Assembly: GCF_014191055.1 (NCBI RefSeq)
Contig: NZ_JACHWB010000012.1
Location: forward strand, 1 to 64,000
Length of the DNA: 64,000 nucleotides
Source: Microvirga lupini
GTDB lineage: Bacteria > Pseudomonadota > Alphaproteobacteria > Rhizobiales > Beijerinckiaceae
Reading direction: 5' to 3'
Part shown: positions 37,654-46,478 of the stretch, piece by piece
How positions within the stretch are numbered: the first letter of the stretch is position 1
Layout of the letters: each line of letters opens with the position of its first letter
The notes under the pieces: model-generated
Databases searched by the model: none
What the model was told of the DNA's origin: nothing
What the model saw: only the letters and a program-made list of their open reading frames with translations
Translations under genes and position numbers: made by a program

Positions 37654-39246
37654 ATGCCCGCTCCCCGCGTTCTCATTTCCGACGCTCTCTCTCCCGCCGC
37701 CGTGCAGATCTTCAAGGATCGCGGCATTGAGGTCGATTTCCAGCCTGACCTCGGCAAGGACAAGGACAAACTCGCCGCCATCATCGGCAACTACGATGGT
37801 CTCGCCATCCGCTCCGCCACCAAGGTGACGGCGAAGATCCTTGAGCAGGCCACAAACCTGAAGGTGATCGGCCGCGCCGGCATCGGCGTCGACAATGTCG
37901 AGATTCCCGCAGCGACCGCGAAGGGCATCATCGTGATGAACACGCCTTTCGGCAATTCCATCACCACGGCCGAGCACGCCATTGCCATGATGTTCGCGCT
38001 CGCCCGCCAGATCCCGCAGGCGGATGCCTCGACACAGGCCGGCAAGTGGGAGAAGAACCGCTTCATGGGCGTCGAGCTGACTGGCAAGGTGCTCGGCGTC
38101 ATCGGTTGCGGCAATATCGGGTCCATCGTGGCCGACCGCGCCATCGGGCTGCGCATGAAGGTGATCGCCTACGATCCGTTCCTGTCGCCGGAGCGCGCGC
38201 TTGAGCTCGGTGTCGAGAAGGTGGAGCTCGACGACCTGCTGCGCCGCGCCGACATCATCACGCTGCACGTGCCGATGACGGAGAAGACGAAGAACGTGCT
38301 CTCGGCCGAGAACATCGCCAAGACCAAGAAGGGCGTGCGCATCGTCAACTGCGCCCGCGGCGGTCTCGTCGACGAGACGGCGCTTCGCGCTGCGCTCGAT
38401 TCCGGCCATGTGGCGGGGGCGGCCTTCGACGTTTTCGTCGAGGAGCCGGCGACCTCGAACCCGCTCTTCGGCCATCCCAACGTGGTCTGCACGCCTCACT
38501 TAGGCGCCGCAACCACGGAGGCGCAGGAGAACGTGGCCCTGCAGGTGGCCGAGCAGATGTCGGATTACCTGCTGCAGGGCGCGATTCAGAACGCGGTGAA
38601 CTTCCCGTCCATCACTGCGGAAGAGGCGCCGCGCCTGAAGCCGTTCGTCGCGCTCGCCGAGAAGCTCGGCTCGTTCCTCGGCCAGCTCACGGAAGCCCCG
38701 ATCAAGGGTATCCGCATCGAGTACGAGGGCAATGTCGCGGAGATGAACACGCGCGCGCTCACCTCGGCTGCGGTGACCGGCGTGCTGCGGCCCTTCCTGC
38801 AGGACATCAACATGGTGTCGGCGCCGCTCGTGGCCCGCGACCGCGGCATCATGGTGGAAGAGGTCAAGCGCGAGAACGCAGCCCGCGACTACGAGAGCTT
38901 CATCCGCATCATCGTCGATGCGGAGGACATGTCGCGCCATGCGGGCGGCACCGTGTTCCAGGATGGCAAGCCGCGCGTGGTCGACATCCGCGACATCGCG
39001 GTCGACGCGGAGTTCGCCCCGCACATGATCTATGTGCGCAACGACGACAAGCCCGGCTTCATCGGCCGCTTCGGCACGCTGCTCGGCGAGTCCGGCGTCA
39101 ATGTCGCGACCTTCGCGCTCGGCCGCGACAAGCCCGGCGGAGACGCCATCTGCTTCGTGTCGGTCGATCAGCCTGTCTCCGACGAGCTCCTGCGCCGGAT
39201 CGAGGAGATCCCGCAGGTCAAGCGCGCCCGCGCCGTGCGGTTCTAG
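37654..39246 (+). CDS. serA: D-3-phosphoglycerate dehydrogenase
   Basis: This is a 530-residue enzyme for the first step of serine synthesis, of the long type. The substrate domain is followed by the NAD-binding [16 protein letters not shown] (about residues 148-163) and the catalytic region [11 protein letters not shown]. The intervening ASB domain leads to a C-terminal ACT domain (about 455-530), which usually mediates serine feedback. The ATG at 37654 (MPAPRV) is preferred over one 10 codons upstream inside repeat DNA. purU follows after 11 bases. Confidence 0.95.
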   Translation: MPAPRVLISDALSPAAVQIFKDRGIEVDFQPDLGKDKDKLAAIIGNYDGLAIRSATKVTAKILEQATNLKVIGRAGIGVDNVEIPAATAKGIIVMNTPFGNSITTAEHAIAMMFALARQIPQADASTQAGKWEKNRFMGVELTGKVLGVIGCGNIGSIVADRAIGLRMKVIAYDPFLSPERALELGVEKVELDDLLRRADIITLHVPMTEKTKNVLSAENIAKTKKGVRIVNCARGGLVDETALRAALDSGHVAGAAFDVFVEEPATSNPLFGHPNVVCTPHLGAATTEAQENVALQVAEQMSDYLLQGAIQNAVNFPSITAEEAPRLKPFVALAEKLGSFLGQLTEAPIKGIRIEYEGNVAEMNTRALTSAAVTGVLRPFLQDINMVSAPLVARDRGIMVEEVKRENAARDYESFIRIIVDAEDMSRHAGGTVFQDGKPRVVDIRDIAVDAEFAPHMIYVRNDDKPGFIGRFGTLLGESGVNVATFALGRDKPGGDAICFVSVDQPVSDELLRRIEEIPQVKRARAVRF

Positions 39247-39257
39247 AGGTCAGGGCA

Positions 39258-40130
39258 ATGGCTTCACCCCTGTCGCAGCGCTTCGTTCTGACGCTCGCCT
39301 GCCCGAACCGTCCCGGAATCGTGGCCGCCGTGGCAGGGCATCTGTCGGATGCGGGCCTCAACATCCTCGACGCCCAGCAATACGACGACACGCAGACGGA
39401 CCGGTTCTTCATGCGTGTCGTCTTCAATCCCGTCGCAGGAGAAGGCGATCTCGATGCGCTGAAAGAGGGCTTTGCGCCCTTGGCTCAGCGCTTCTCCATG
39501 ACCTGGACCCTGCGCGATCAGGCCGAGAAGCGCCGCGTCATGCTGCTGGTCTCGAAGTTCGACCATTGCCTCGCGGATCTGCTCTACCGCTGGCGCATCG
39601 ACGAGCTCGATTTCGAGCCCGTCGGCGTCATCGCCAACCATCCGGTCGAGACCTACAGCCACGTGGATCTGGGCGATGTGCCGTTCCACTACCTTCCCGT
39701 CACGAAGGACACGAAGCTCGAGCAGGAAGCGAAGGTCTGGGAAATCATCCGCGAGTCGAAAGCCGATCTCGTGGTGCTTGCCCGCTACATGCAGGTTCTC
39801 TCGGACGGACTCGCCGCAAAGCTGTCAGGCCGCTGCATCAACATCCATCATTCATTCCTGCCCAGCTTCAAGGGTGCCAAGCCCTACCATCAGGCGCATA
39901 CGCGCGGCGTGAAGCTGATCGGGGCGACGGCGCATTACGTCACGTCTGATCTGGACGAAGGCCCGATCATCGCGCAGGACGTGGAGTCGATCACACACCG
40001 TGACTCCGCAGACGACCTCGTGCGCAAGGGCCGCGACATCGAGCGCCGCGTGCTGGCCCGCGCCGTTCGCTACCACCTGGAAGACCGCATCCTGCTCAAC
40101 GGCCGCAAGACGGTGGTGTTTGCGGATTAG
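39258..40130 (+). CDS. purU: Formyltetrahydrofolate deformylase
   Basis: This is a 290-residue enzyme that hydrolyses 10-formyl-THF to THF and formate. It balances one-carbon pools, for instance when serine-derived C1 units are plentiful. An N-terminal ACT domain (residues 8-80) precedes a formyltransferase-like catalytic domain with [20 protein letters not shown] and the essential Asp in [12 protein letters not shown]. It is 11 bases after serA, which fits joint control of serine and one-carbon metabolism. Confidence 0.95.
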   Translation: MASPLSQRFVLTLACPNRPGIVAAVAGHLSDAGLNILDAQQYDDTQTDRFFMRVVFNPVAGEGDLDALKEGFAPLAQRFSMTWTLRDQAEKRRVMLLVSKFDHCLADLLYRWRIDELDFEPVGVIANHPVETYSHVDLGDVPFHYLPVTKDTKLEQEAKVWEIIRESKADLVVLARYMQVLSDGLAAKLSGRCINIHHSFLPSFKGAKPYHQAHTRGVKLIGATAHYVTSDLDEGPIIAQDVESITHRDSADDLVRKGRDIERRVLARAVRYHLEDRILLNGRKTVVFAD

Positions 40131-40193
40131 CACAGGGGTCATGCCCGCACATGTTGCGGGCATCCAATGCTTCATCGCTTCACATCGCTCAAC

Positions 40194-40270
40194 CCTCATC
40201 CTGAGAGGCCTGCGGAGCGGGCGTCTTGAAGGAGGATCCAGAGTGCACGGGAGACGCCCTCGTCCTTCAA
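40194..40270. repeat. Decayed copy of the CCTCATCCTGAGGAG repeat family
   Basis: The left end CCTCATCCTGAGAGG and the inner GCGTCTTGAAGGAGGA...CCTCGTCCTTCAAG resemble the intact copies at 5098 and 46479, but the right terminal arm is missing. Just before it, ATGCCCGC/GCGGGCAT (40141-40163) forms a separate hairpin close to the purU stop. Confidence 0.6.
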
Positions 40271-40320
40271 GCCGGCCAGAGCATCGTGCGGACCCGGCGA
40301 TGCCTCCATTGATGGAGGAA

Positions 40321-40371
40321 GCATCGGATCAGTCCCAAAAGTGGGGCCCACTTTTGGGACTGATCCGATGC
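40321..40371. repeat. 51-bp near-perfect palindrome between purU and the radical SAM gene
   Basis: Two 25-base arms (GCATCGGATCAGTCCCAAAA...) are exact reverse complements around a single central G. The element ends 2 bases before the stop of the convergent radical SAM gene. It resembles the AAAAGTGG/CCACTTTT palindromes dispersed in Rhizobiales genomes and could terminate transcription from both sides. Confidence 0.9.
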
Positions 40372-40372
40372 C

Positions 40373-41554
40373 CTAGAAAAGGCTCAACTGTCCCGTCTCC
40401 TTTGGCGGTACCTTGAACAGATCCGTGCGCAGGCGCAGGTTCCGCTTGTTGAGCCCGAGCCGCTCGGCTGTGGTCTCGAAGCGGCGTCCGAGCATCCAGG
40501 CATAGGGGCCGACTCCGGATTGACGGGTGCTCCAGTTCGCGTCGTAATCCTTGCCGCCGCGGGCTTCCTGAAGCAGCGTGAAGACGTGGTTGAGCTTGTC
40601 GGGGTAATGGTCGACGAGCCAGTCGCGCATCAGGTCCTTCAGGTCGTGCGGCAGCCGCAGGAGCACGTAGCCGGCCTCCTGCACGCCTGCCTCCGCGCAG
40701 GCCTTCAGGATGGCTTCGATCTCGTGATCGTTGATGGCCGGAATGATCGGGGCGACCAGAACCGTCACGGGAATGCCCGCCTCGGTGAGCTTGCGGATCG
40801 TCTCGAGCCGCTTGGCCGGCGTGGCTGCACGGGGCTCCATGCGGCGGGCGAGCTTCGGGTCGAGGGTCGTCACCGAGATCGCCACCTTGGCGAGCTGCCG
40901 CTCGGCCATGGGACCTAAGAGATCAATGTCCCGGGTGACCAAGGCCGATTTGGTCACGATGGCGACCGGGTGGTTCATCCGGTTCAGCACCTCCAGAATG
41001 GACCGCGTGATGCGGAAGCGCCGCTCCACCGGCTGATAAGGATCGGTGTTCGAGCCCAGCGCGATGGGTGTCGGCTGGTACTTCGAGGATTGCAGCTCCT
41101 TCTCCAGGAGTTCTGCCGCATTGGGCTTGGCGAAGATCTTGGTCTCGAAATCGAGGCCTGAGGACAGGCCCTGATAGGCATGGGTGGGCCTGGCGAAGCA
41201 ATAGGAGCAGCCGTGCTCGCAGCCGCGATAGGGATTGATCGACTTCTCGAACAGGATGTCGGGCGAATCGTTGCGGGTGATGATGGTGCGCGGCTTCTCG
41301 ACGATCACCTCGGTGGGCAGTGTCGGAAGCTCCTCCTCGATGTCCCAGCCGTCGTCAAAAGCCTCGCGCTGGGCGGGCTCATAGCGGCCGGACGGATTGG
41401 CCGAGGCGCCGCGGCCGCGGCGGCGGTCCACCTCGACGCGATAAGCCGGGTCGTCCATGCGCCGCCGGGCAGCCTCGGCCGCCTCCAGGGGCGTGCGTTT
41501 CACGGGCCTGGAGAGGAGGGGATCGCGGGCATTGTCTTTGGCGCGAACACGCAT
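40373..41554 (-). CDS. PA0069-family radical SAM protein
   Basis: This is a 393-residue protein with the radical SAM cluster motif Cys112-x3-Cys116-x2-Cys119 (GCEHGCSYCF) and the GSNTDPYQPVERR segment typical of the SplB-related PA0069/Rv2578c group. Members resemble spore photoproduct lyase but their reaction is unknown. The ATG at 41554 has GAGG about 6 bases upstream. A LexA-type operator lies between the -35 and -10 of its promoter (41591-41619), so a DNA-damage role is likely. Confidence 0.88.
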   Translation of the reverse strand: MRVRAKDNARDPLLSRPVKRTPLEAAEAARRRMDDPAYRVEVDRRRGRGASANPSGRYEPAQREAFDDGWDIEEELPTLPTEVIVEKPRTIITRNDSPDILFEKSINPYRGCEHGCSYCFARPTHAYQGLSSGLDFETKIFAKPNAAELLEKELQSSKYQPTPIALGSNTDPYQPVERRFRITRSILEVLNRMNHPVAIVTKSALVTRDIDLLGPMAERQLAKVAISVTTLDPKLARRMEPRAATPAKRLETIRKLTEAGIPVTVLVAPIIPAINDHEIEAILKACAEAGVQEAGYVLLRLPHDLKDLMRDWLVDHYPDKLNHVFTLLQEARGGKDYDANWSTRQSGVGPYAWMLGRRFETTAERLGLNKRNLRLRTDLFKVPPKETGQLSLF

Positions 41555-41590
41555 GGCGGCCTCGAGCGAATCTGTTTTTGGAAGCCATAA

Positions 41591-41619
41591 GTTTAAGAAC
41601 AAAACAGGAACAAAATCAA
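41591..41619 (-). promoter_or_regulatory. LexA-type operator within the radical SAM promoter
   Basis: Read leftward, TTGATT (41619-41614) and TTAAAC (41596-41591) are 17 bases apart. The spacer contains GTTC-N7-GTTC (41611-41597), an exact match to the alphaproteobacterial LexA direct repeat, with T-rich flanks as in known boxes. The start codon is 36 bases beyond the -10. Confidence 0.75.
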
Positions 41620-41665
41620 GAGGTGATCGGCAAATTGCCCTGGCGACGAGCCGGCAAAGAGCCGC

Positions 41666-41671
41666 TATAGT
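41666..41671 (+). promoter_or_regulatory. TATAGT -10 box, possibly giving a leaderless transcript
   Basis: TATAGT ends 6 bases before the ATG of the glycosyltransferase-like gene, and no ribosome site is visible between them. Transcription would start at or near the A of the ATG. The -35 is weak. Confidence 0.4.
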
Positions 41672-41677
41672 GTTCAG

Positions 41678-42169
41678 ATGATTACCGTTCTCGTTCGCGT
41701 CTCCCATGGGCCCGAGGCTCTGGCCGCCACCTTGAGTGCTCTCGTTCCGGCCGTTGCCGCAGGGCTGATCGGCGATGCCGTGATCCTGGCCGACAGGCAG
41801 GATGAAACCCTGGCGAAGGTCGCCGATGCCGCCGGCGCAACCCTGGTGACGGCCGAGCGGGGCTCCTGGACCGAAGGGGCGACGGTTGCGCGGCGCGACT
41901 GGCTGTTGTGCCTCGATGACGGCGACATCCCGCAGGAGGGCTGGATCCGGGTGCTCGACCGCTTCGTGGCCTTGTCCAGGCCCGAGCAGGGGCTTGCCAG
42001 GATGCGGCGTCGGCGCGGCGGCGTGGCGAGTGCCCTTACCAATCTGTTCGCGGATTCAAGGGTGCGGGCCGGCGATCTGGTTCACCGCCGGGTACTGATG
42101 AAAGAGGTGAGGGCCCGCATGCCGGTGCGGCTCTCCGCCACCATCGAACGCGATCCTGTCTTCGGTTGA
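41678..42169 (+). CDS. Small glycosyltransferase family 2-like protein
   Basis: This is a 163-residue protein with a GT-A-like start (MITVLVRVSHGPEALAATLS), a DADG-like region replaced by ILADRQDE, and an acidic LCLDDGD stretch similar to DXD metal motifs. It is shorter than typical family 2 enzymes and resembles the small Rhizobiales proteins annotated this way. Activity is uncertain. No ribosome site precedes the start; see the -10 box at 41666. The next gene begins 7 bases after its stop. Confidence 0.65.
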   Translation: MITVLVRVSHGPEALAATLSALVPAVAAGLIGDAVILADRQDETLAKVADAAGATLVTAERGSWTEGATVARRDWLLCLDDGDIPQEGWIRVLDRFVALSRPEQGLARMRRRRGGVASALTNLFADSRVRAGDLVHRRVLMKEVRARMPVRLSATIERDPVFG

Positions 42170-42176
42170 GCCATCG

Positions 42177-42938
42177 ATGAACGATTCCTCCTCCCCAAGT
42201 GCGTTCTGCCAGGATGCGGAGCTCGGTTACGAGCGCAGCCGCACGCGTTTCACGTCGGGCGAGGGTCTCATCCTTGATGAAACCTATCGGCTCGCGCATC
42301 TCCCGCTCGTGGCGCCGGATCATCCGCGCGTCATCAGGACGCGGGAAGGCTCGTCCTACGTGATGGGCCGGCATGAGCGGGTGTTCTCCCTCGTGCTGCC
42401 GATCTCCGGCGACCTCCTGTTCGAATCCGCAGCCTTTTGCGAGTTGAACGAGGCGATGAGGGCGGCGCCATTCGCTCGGAAGATTGCCTGGGATCTTCTG
42501 GGCAGACGCCAGGACAAGCTGCATGCAACGATCTGCGGTTCGCTTTCATCCGGAGAACCGCCTGTTCTCTCCCCGATGCAGCGGCAGGAATTGGTAAAGT
42601 TCGGTCCCATCCATGTCGCGCTGCGGGGATTGTTCTCCGGCAATGTGAATCGCGGAAGGCTCTATCTCCGGGCCTATCCTGAGAGCCGGCAGGGAGAGAA
42701 CGTCTTCCGGCGCATTCAGCGCAGCCTGGGCTGCCGCGAAACTGATCTTTATGTGGTCGGTCTCTACAACATGACGGACGATCTCGATCCCGATGAGACC
42801 GCGGCGCTCGCCTCCCTGATCGAGAACTGGTGGGACAGGACGATCCTGCAGTTCACTGTCGATCATCTGTGGCTCATGGGAGCCTGTGACGACCTCGTCC
42901 TCGACTCCGCGATTGAAGAGACCATCCAGCTGGTGTGA
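42177..42938 (+). CDS. Uncharacterised protein, weak 2H phosphoesterase-like pattern
   Basis: I do not recognise this 253-residue protein with certainty. Visible features are KLHATICGSL (a His-x-Thr motif near residue 116), then FGPIHVALRGLFSG and GRLYLRAYPES strands, and a late strand FTVDHLWLMG. This order resembles the 2H phosphoesterase (LigT-like) fold, but the second His-x-Thr/Ser motif is not present. The protein may be a degenerate member or unrelated. It has a short gap to the glycosyltransferase-like gene and is probably co-transcribed with it. It is convergent with moaB, with 18 bases between. Confidence 0.55.
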   Translation: MNDSSSPSAFCQDAELGYERSRTRFTSGEGLILDETYRLAHLPLVAPDHPRVIRTREGSSYVMGRHERVFSLVLPISGDLLFESAAFCELNEAMRAAPFARKIAWDLLGRRQDKLHATICGSLSSGEPPVLSPMQRQELVKFGPIHVALRGLFSGNVNRGRLYLRAYPESRQGENVFRRIQRSLGCRETDLYVVGLYNMTDDLDPDETAALASLIENWWDRTILQFTVDHLWLMGACDDLVLDSAIEETIQLV

Positions 42939-42956
42939 CGCAGAACGGTCGCGTCC

Positions 42957-43511
42957 TCAGGCTTTCAGCTTCCCGCGCTTCAGGTGCTCGTCGAGGCGCG
43001 GCATGATCTCGACGAAATTGCAGGGCCTGTGGCGGTAATCGAGCTGGGTCGACAGGATGCCGTCCCAGGCATCCTTGCAGGCGCCGGGCGAGCCCGGCAG
43101 CACGAACACGAAGGTCGTGCCGATCACCCCGGCCGTCGCCCGCGACTGGATCGTCGAGGTGCCGATCTTGTCGTAGGAGATGCGGTGGAAGACGGCGGAG
43201 AACCCCTCCATCCGCTTGTCGAACAGGGGCTCGATCGCCTCCGGCGTCACGTCGCGGCCGGTGAAGCCCGTGCCACCCGTGGTGATGATCACATCAATGG
43301 TGGGCTCGGCGATCCAGCCCTGTACCTTCGCGCGGATCGCCTCCACGTCGTCCGTCACGATGGCGCGGTCGGCGAGCCTGTGCCCTGCCTTCGTCAGCCG
43401 CTCGGCGAGCGTGGTGCCGGATTTGTCCTCCTCCAGCGAACGCGTGTCGGAAACCGTCAGCACGGCGATGCTGAGCGGGACGAAGGGGAGGGTGTCGTCG
43501 ATGCCGGGCAT
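42957..43511 (-). CDS. moaB: Molybdenum cofactor biosynthesis protein MoaB
   Basis: This is a 184-residue molybdopterin adenylyltransferase-like protein. The MoaB/MogA fold signatures VLTVSDTRSLEEDKSG, ITTGGTGFTGRDVTPEA and FVLPGSPGACKDAW are present. It activates molybdopterin with AMP before molybdenum insertion. No other moa gene is in the window, so it stands alone. Upstream lies a palindromic repeat. Confidence 0.93.
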   Translation of the reverse strand: MPGIDDTLPFVPLSIAVLTVSDTRSLEEDKSGTTLAERLTKAGHRLADRAIVTDDVEAIRAKVQGWIAEPTIDVIITTGGTGFTGRDVTPEAIEPLFDKRMEGFSAVFHRISYDKIGTSTIQSRATAGVIGTTFVFVLPGSPGACKDAWDGILSTQLDYRHRPCNFVEIMPRLDEHLKRGKLKA

Positions 43512-43548
43512 GATGGGACTCTGATCCAGAAGCGTTCGCCTCTCCCGT

Positions 43549-43635
43549 CATACCGGGCCTTGGGCCGGGGATCCACGTCTCAAATCGTTCAAGACGTGAA
43601 TGGCCGGGACTGATTTCGGATCCCGTCCGGGGACG
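43549..43635. repeat. Palindromic intergenic repeat between moaB and the DMT gene
   Basis: CCGGGGATCCACGTCT and AGACGTGAATGGCCGG pair across a short centre, with outer CCGTCATACCGGG and CCCGTCCGGGGACGG. It is related to the element before ruvC (14937-15016). The rest of this 162-base gap shows nothing else. Confidence 0.6.
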
Positions 43636-43673
43636 GCCCTAACGTGAAAAAATAGGTTCGTGACGGCTCTGTG

Positions 43674-44579
43674 CTACCGCTTCCGCTCCGCGAGCCAGAT
43701 GCCGCCGAGCACCAGCACGAGGCCGAGCGCGTGATAGAGCGCAAAGGGCTCGCCCAGCAGCACCACGGCGAGCAGGGCGCCGAAGACCGGCACGAGGTTG
43801 ACAAAAAGGCCTGCCCTGGCTGGTCCGATGAGCTCCACGCCGCGCATGAAGAACACCTGCGACAGCAGGGACGGCAGCAGGCCCACATAGAGCAGGATCA
43901 GCCATCCTTTCGCGGTCGGGAGTTGCAGGCTGCCCTGCGCCGCCTCGATCCACAGAAGGGGCAGTGAGGTCGCAAAGGCCACAACCGCCAGCGCCGCGAA
44001 GAAGATGAGGCCCGGAAGCGCAGGGCGGTGTCGAAGGCCAAGCGTGTAGCCCGCGTAGAACACGCAGGCGATCAGCGTCCAGACATCGCCGATATTGAGC
44101 GCGAGCGTCCGCAGGATCTCGAAATCGGCTTTGACCGAGACCAGGATCACGCCGAGGATCGTGACGATCATGCCCATGACCTGCAGCGGGATCACGCGAG
44201 CCTTGAAGAACAGGACGGTGCCCAGAAGGACGAGAACCGGGATCGAGCCCTGGAAGATCGTGAGGTTCACGGCGGTCGTGTGGTGGGCGGCCGCGTAGAA
44301 CAGGGCGTTGAAGCCAGTGAAGCCGAACGCCCCCATCAGGACCGTGAACACCCAGCGCTCCCGGATCCGCGGCCAAGCCGCAACCACCTGCCGGCCGACC
44401 AGCGGCAGCAGCACGACCACGACGATGACCCAGCGCAGGCAGGTGAGCATCATGGGCGAGACCTCGCCCACGGCGAGCCGCCCGGCAATGGCATTGCCGC
44501 CCCACATCAGCGTGGTGAGGGTCAGGAGCACATAAGCCTGCCCCCATGTTCCCTTCCAAAACGCGTGCAGGATATTCAT
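43674..44579 (-). CDS. EamA/DMT family transporter
   Basis: This is a 301-residue inner-membrane protein with ten predicted helices made of two EamA repeats. The first has TTLMWGGNAIAGRLAVGEVSP and the second GLLPSLLSQVFFMRGVELIG. Drug/metabolite transporters of this type export amino acids, nucleobases or other small metabolites; the substrate cannot be read from sequence. The ATG at 44579 opens the first helix; upstream codons of the long frame are antisense to the next gene. It diverges from the amidotransferase gene. Confidence 0.88.
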   Translation of the reverse strand: MNILHAFWKGTWGQAYVLLTLTTLMWGGNAIAGRLAVGEVSPMMLTCLRWVIVVVVLLPLVGRQVVAAWPRIRERWVFTVLMGAFGFTGFNALFYAAAHHTTAVNLTIFQGSIPVLVLLGTVLFFKARVIPLQVMGMIVTILGVILVSVKADFEILRTLALNIGDVWTLIACVFYAGYTLGLRHRPALPGLIFFAALAVVAFATSLPLLWIEAAQGSLQLPTAKGWLILLYVGLLPSLLSQVFFMRGVELIGPARAGLFVNLVPVFGALLAVVLLGEPFALYHALGLVLVLGGIWLAERKR

Positions 44580-44655
44580 CGGAGGCTCGACCTTATTGCA
44601 CTTGTCGCCGCGCGCCGTTCGGCTAAACCGACAAAAAAGCAAGCGGGTGGCATGC

Positions 44656-45519
44656 ATGGCCTTACGGTTTCTGGTGGTTGAGGGCAATACGCGGGGCGCA
44701 AGGCAGGCCCACAAGGAAGCCTATGGACTCACTCTCTCCGAGTCCTATGCGGAGGTCATCCATGGAATTGCGCAGGACGCTGTGTGCGACATCGCCTTCC
44801 CGACGGACGAGGGAGCGAACCTGCCGGATGCGGCGGGGCTCGAATCCTATGACGGCATCGTGCTCACCGGCTCCCATCTCAACATCTACGACCGCACGCC
44901 CGACATCCTGAGCCAGATCGACCTGATGCGGGCGATTTTCGCCTCCCGCACCCCTGCCTTCGGCTCCTGCTGGGGCCTGCAGGTGGCAACGGTTGCGGCG
45001 GAGGGCGACGTGCAGCAGAACCCTCTCGGTCGTGAGGTCGGCATCGCCCGCAGGCTCACTCGGACGGAGGCGGGCAGGGGACATCCGTTGCTCGAGGGCC
45101 GCCCGGCTTCCTACGACGCACCCGCCATCCATCTCGACATGGTGACCACCGTGCCGGAGGGTTGCACCGTGCTCGCGAGCAACGCGATCTCGCCGGTTCA
45201 GGCGGCCGAAATCCGCCGCGACGGCGGCACCTTCTGGGGTGTGCAATATCATCCCGAGTTTTCGCTCGGCGAACTCGCGGCCATCCTCAGCCGCCGCACC
45301 GACATCCTCGTGCGGGAGGGCTTCTGCCGCACGCACGAGGAGGCTGCGGCCTATGCGGAGGATCTGGCCGTGCTCGACAAGGATCCGGCGCGGTTCGACC
45401 TCGCCTGGCGCCACGGCATCGACGCCGAGGTTCTGGAGCCTCATCGCCGCACCCGCGAGATCCGCAACTTTATCGAGCACCGGGTCAGGACCGAAAAGAG
45501 CGCACGCGGGCGGGCTTGA
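44656..45519 (+). CDS. Class I glutamine amidotransferase-like protein
   Basis: This is a 287-residue single-domain protein with the amidotransferase triad: Cys105 in FGSCWGLQ, and His199 and Glu201 in QYHPEF. It resembles stand-alone GMP synthase-type GATase proteins, which may hydrolyse gamma-glutamyl compounds. A C-terminal extension of about 80 helical residues follows the domain. The ATG at 44656 lies close to a purine-rich GCGGGTGG. The substrate is unknown. Confidence 0.85.
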   Translation: MALRFLVVEGNTRGARQAHKEAYGLTLSESYAEVIHGIAQDAVCDIAFPTDEGANLPDAAGLESYDGIVLTGSHLNIYDRTPDILSQIDLMRAIFASRTPAFGSCWGLQVATVAAEGDVQQNPLGREVGIARRLTRTEAGRGHPLLEGRPASYDAPAIHLDMVTTVPEGCTVLASNAISPVQAAEIRRDGGTFWGVQYHPEFSLGELAAILSRRTDILVREGFCRTHEEAAAYAEDLAVLDKDPARFDLAWRHGIDAEVLEPHRRTREIRNFIEHRVRTEKSARGRA

Positions 45520-45543
45520 GGCCGGGCAGGGAGTGCCTGTCCG

Positions 45544-45798
45544 TCAAGGGTCTCGTTTTCCCGAAGGGGAGCCGGTCAGCGCGAGCCGCGCCAGTTCGGC
45601 TGCGGTCCTGCGAACGTCATCCTCCGCATAGTCGGTGGCCCGGGTCTGGGCCGGTGAGGCCTCGGGGTCGGACAGACGGTCACCGTCAATCGCGAAGGTG
45701 TAGGACCGTCCATCCGGCGTGAAAGTCACGATAAGCGCATCGCCGTCACGTTCGAGCCGGAAGTCGTCTGTCTTCGGGGCGTTCGGGTGAGCCTGCAT
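45544..45798 (-). CDS. Small hypothetical protein
   Basis: This is an 84-residue acidic protein with two or three beta strands (DALIVTFTPDGRSYTFAIDG) and a C-terminal helix. I do not recognise a family. The ATG at 45798 has GGAGGA 6 bases upstream; an earlier ATG at 45810 has none. It follows the DUF305 gene by 31 bases on the same strand and is probably co-transcribed. Confidence 0.6.
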   Translation of the reverse strand: MQAHPNAPKTDDFRLERDGDALIVTFTPDGRSYTFAIDGDRLSDPEASPAQTRATDYAEDDVRRTAAELARLALTGSPSGKRDP

Positions 45799-45829
45799 CG
45801 CTTCCTCCATGCTGATGACGCCGCCGACC

Positions 45830-46306
45830 TCAGGAAGCCTTGGCGGATGGCGTCCGTCCACCATTCTCCAACTCCCGGATCAGCGCCTTCATCTCGTCGA
45901 TCTCGCGGCGCTGGGCGCTGATGATGTCGTCGGCGAGCTTTCTGACGCGTGGGTCGGAGATGTGGGCCCGCTCGCTCGTCAGGATCGCGATGGAATGATG
46001 CGGGATCATCGCCTTCATCCAGGACACATCCTCGACGGTGGCTTGGCTGCGGACGAGATAGAGGGCTCCTGCAAAGGCGATCACACCGACGAGGAGAATG
46101 CCGAGATTCGCCGCCTTGTTCGTGTACATGCCGAGCATGAAGACCAGCATCACGACGGCCATCGCAGCGCCCATGATCAGAGCCATATAGGCCCGCGTCT
46201 CGCTCCAATAGACGTGATCGAGGGAGTAGACGTTCAGGTACATGAGACCGAACATCACGATGGTGGAGGTCGCGATCATCGCGGCGAAGCGCAGATATTT
46301 CGACAT
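45830..46306 (-). CDS. DUF305 domain membrane protein
   Basis: This is a 158-residue protein with three membrane helices in the first 95 residues, then a DUF305-type segment (MKAMIPHHSIAILTSER... with the His-His pair and a long ending helix). DUF305 proteins are often found with copper or metal-stress genes, but the role is undefined. The ATG at 46306 (MSKYLRF) has AAGGACA upstream. A GGAAC-N16-TGTT sequence at 46347-46371 on this strand is a near-match to the EcfG stress promoter. Confidence 0.8.
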   Translation of the reverse strand: MSKYLRFAAMIATSTIVMFGLMYLNVYSLDHVYWSETRAYMALIMGAAMAVVMLVFMLGMYTNKAANLGILLVGVIAFAGALYLVRSQATVEDVSWMKAMIPHHSIAILTSERAHISDPRVRKLADDIISAQRREIDEMKALIRELENGGRTPSAKAS

Positions 46307-46403
46307 GGGATGTCCTTGTCCTTCATGCGGCAGGGACCTGACGATCAACAGGGGCGGCGGGTTCGGGTTCCCTTCCGCTTTCGCTCCGGCCGGGAGCGAC
46401 ACC

Positions 46404-46462
46404 GGCCAGGGATGACACCCTCCGCGTCACCCCCGGGCTTGATCCGGGGATTTCTGTCTCTG
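46404..46462. repeat. Fragment of the GTCATCCCCGG repeat family
   Basis: CCGGCCAGGGATGACACC and GCGTCACCCCCGGGCTTGATCC resemble the ends of the elements at 15549 and 34654 but do not form one complete palindrome. Confidence 0.45.
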
Positions 46463-46478
46463 CTGTCCATCTCTCCAG

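Noticed and set aside
40194-40270. TPP-riboswitch-like CCTGAGA sequence
   Set aside because: It is part of a decayed CCTCATCCTGAGGAG repeat and lies downstream of purU, not in front of a thiamine gene.
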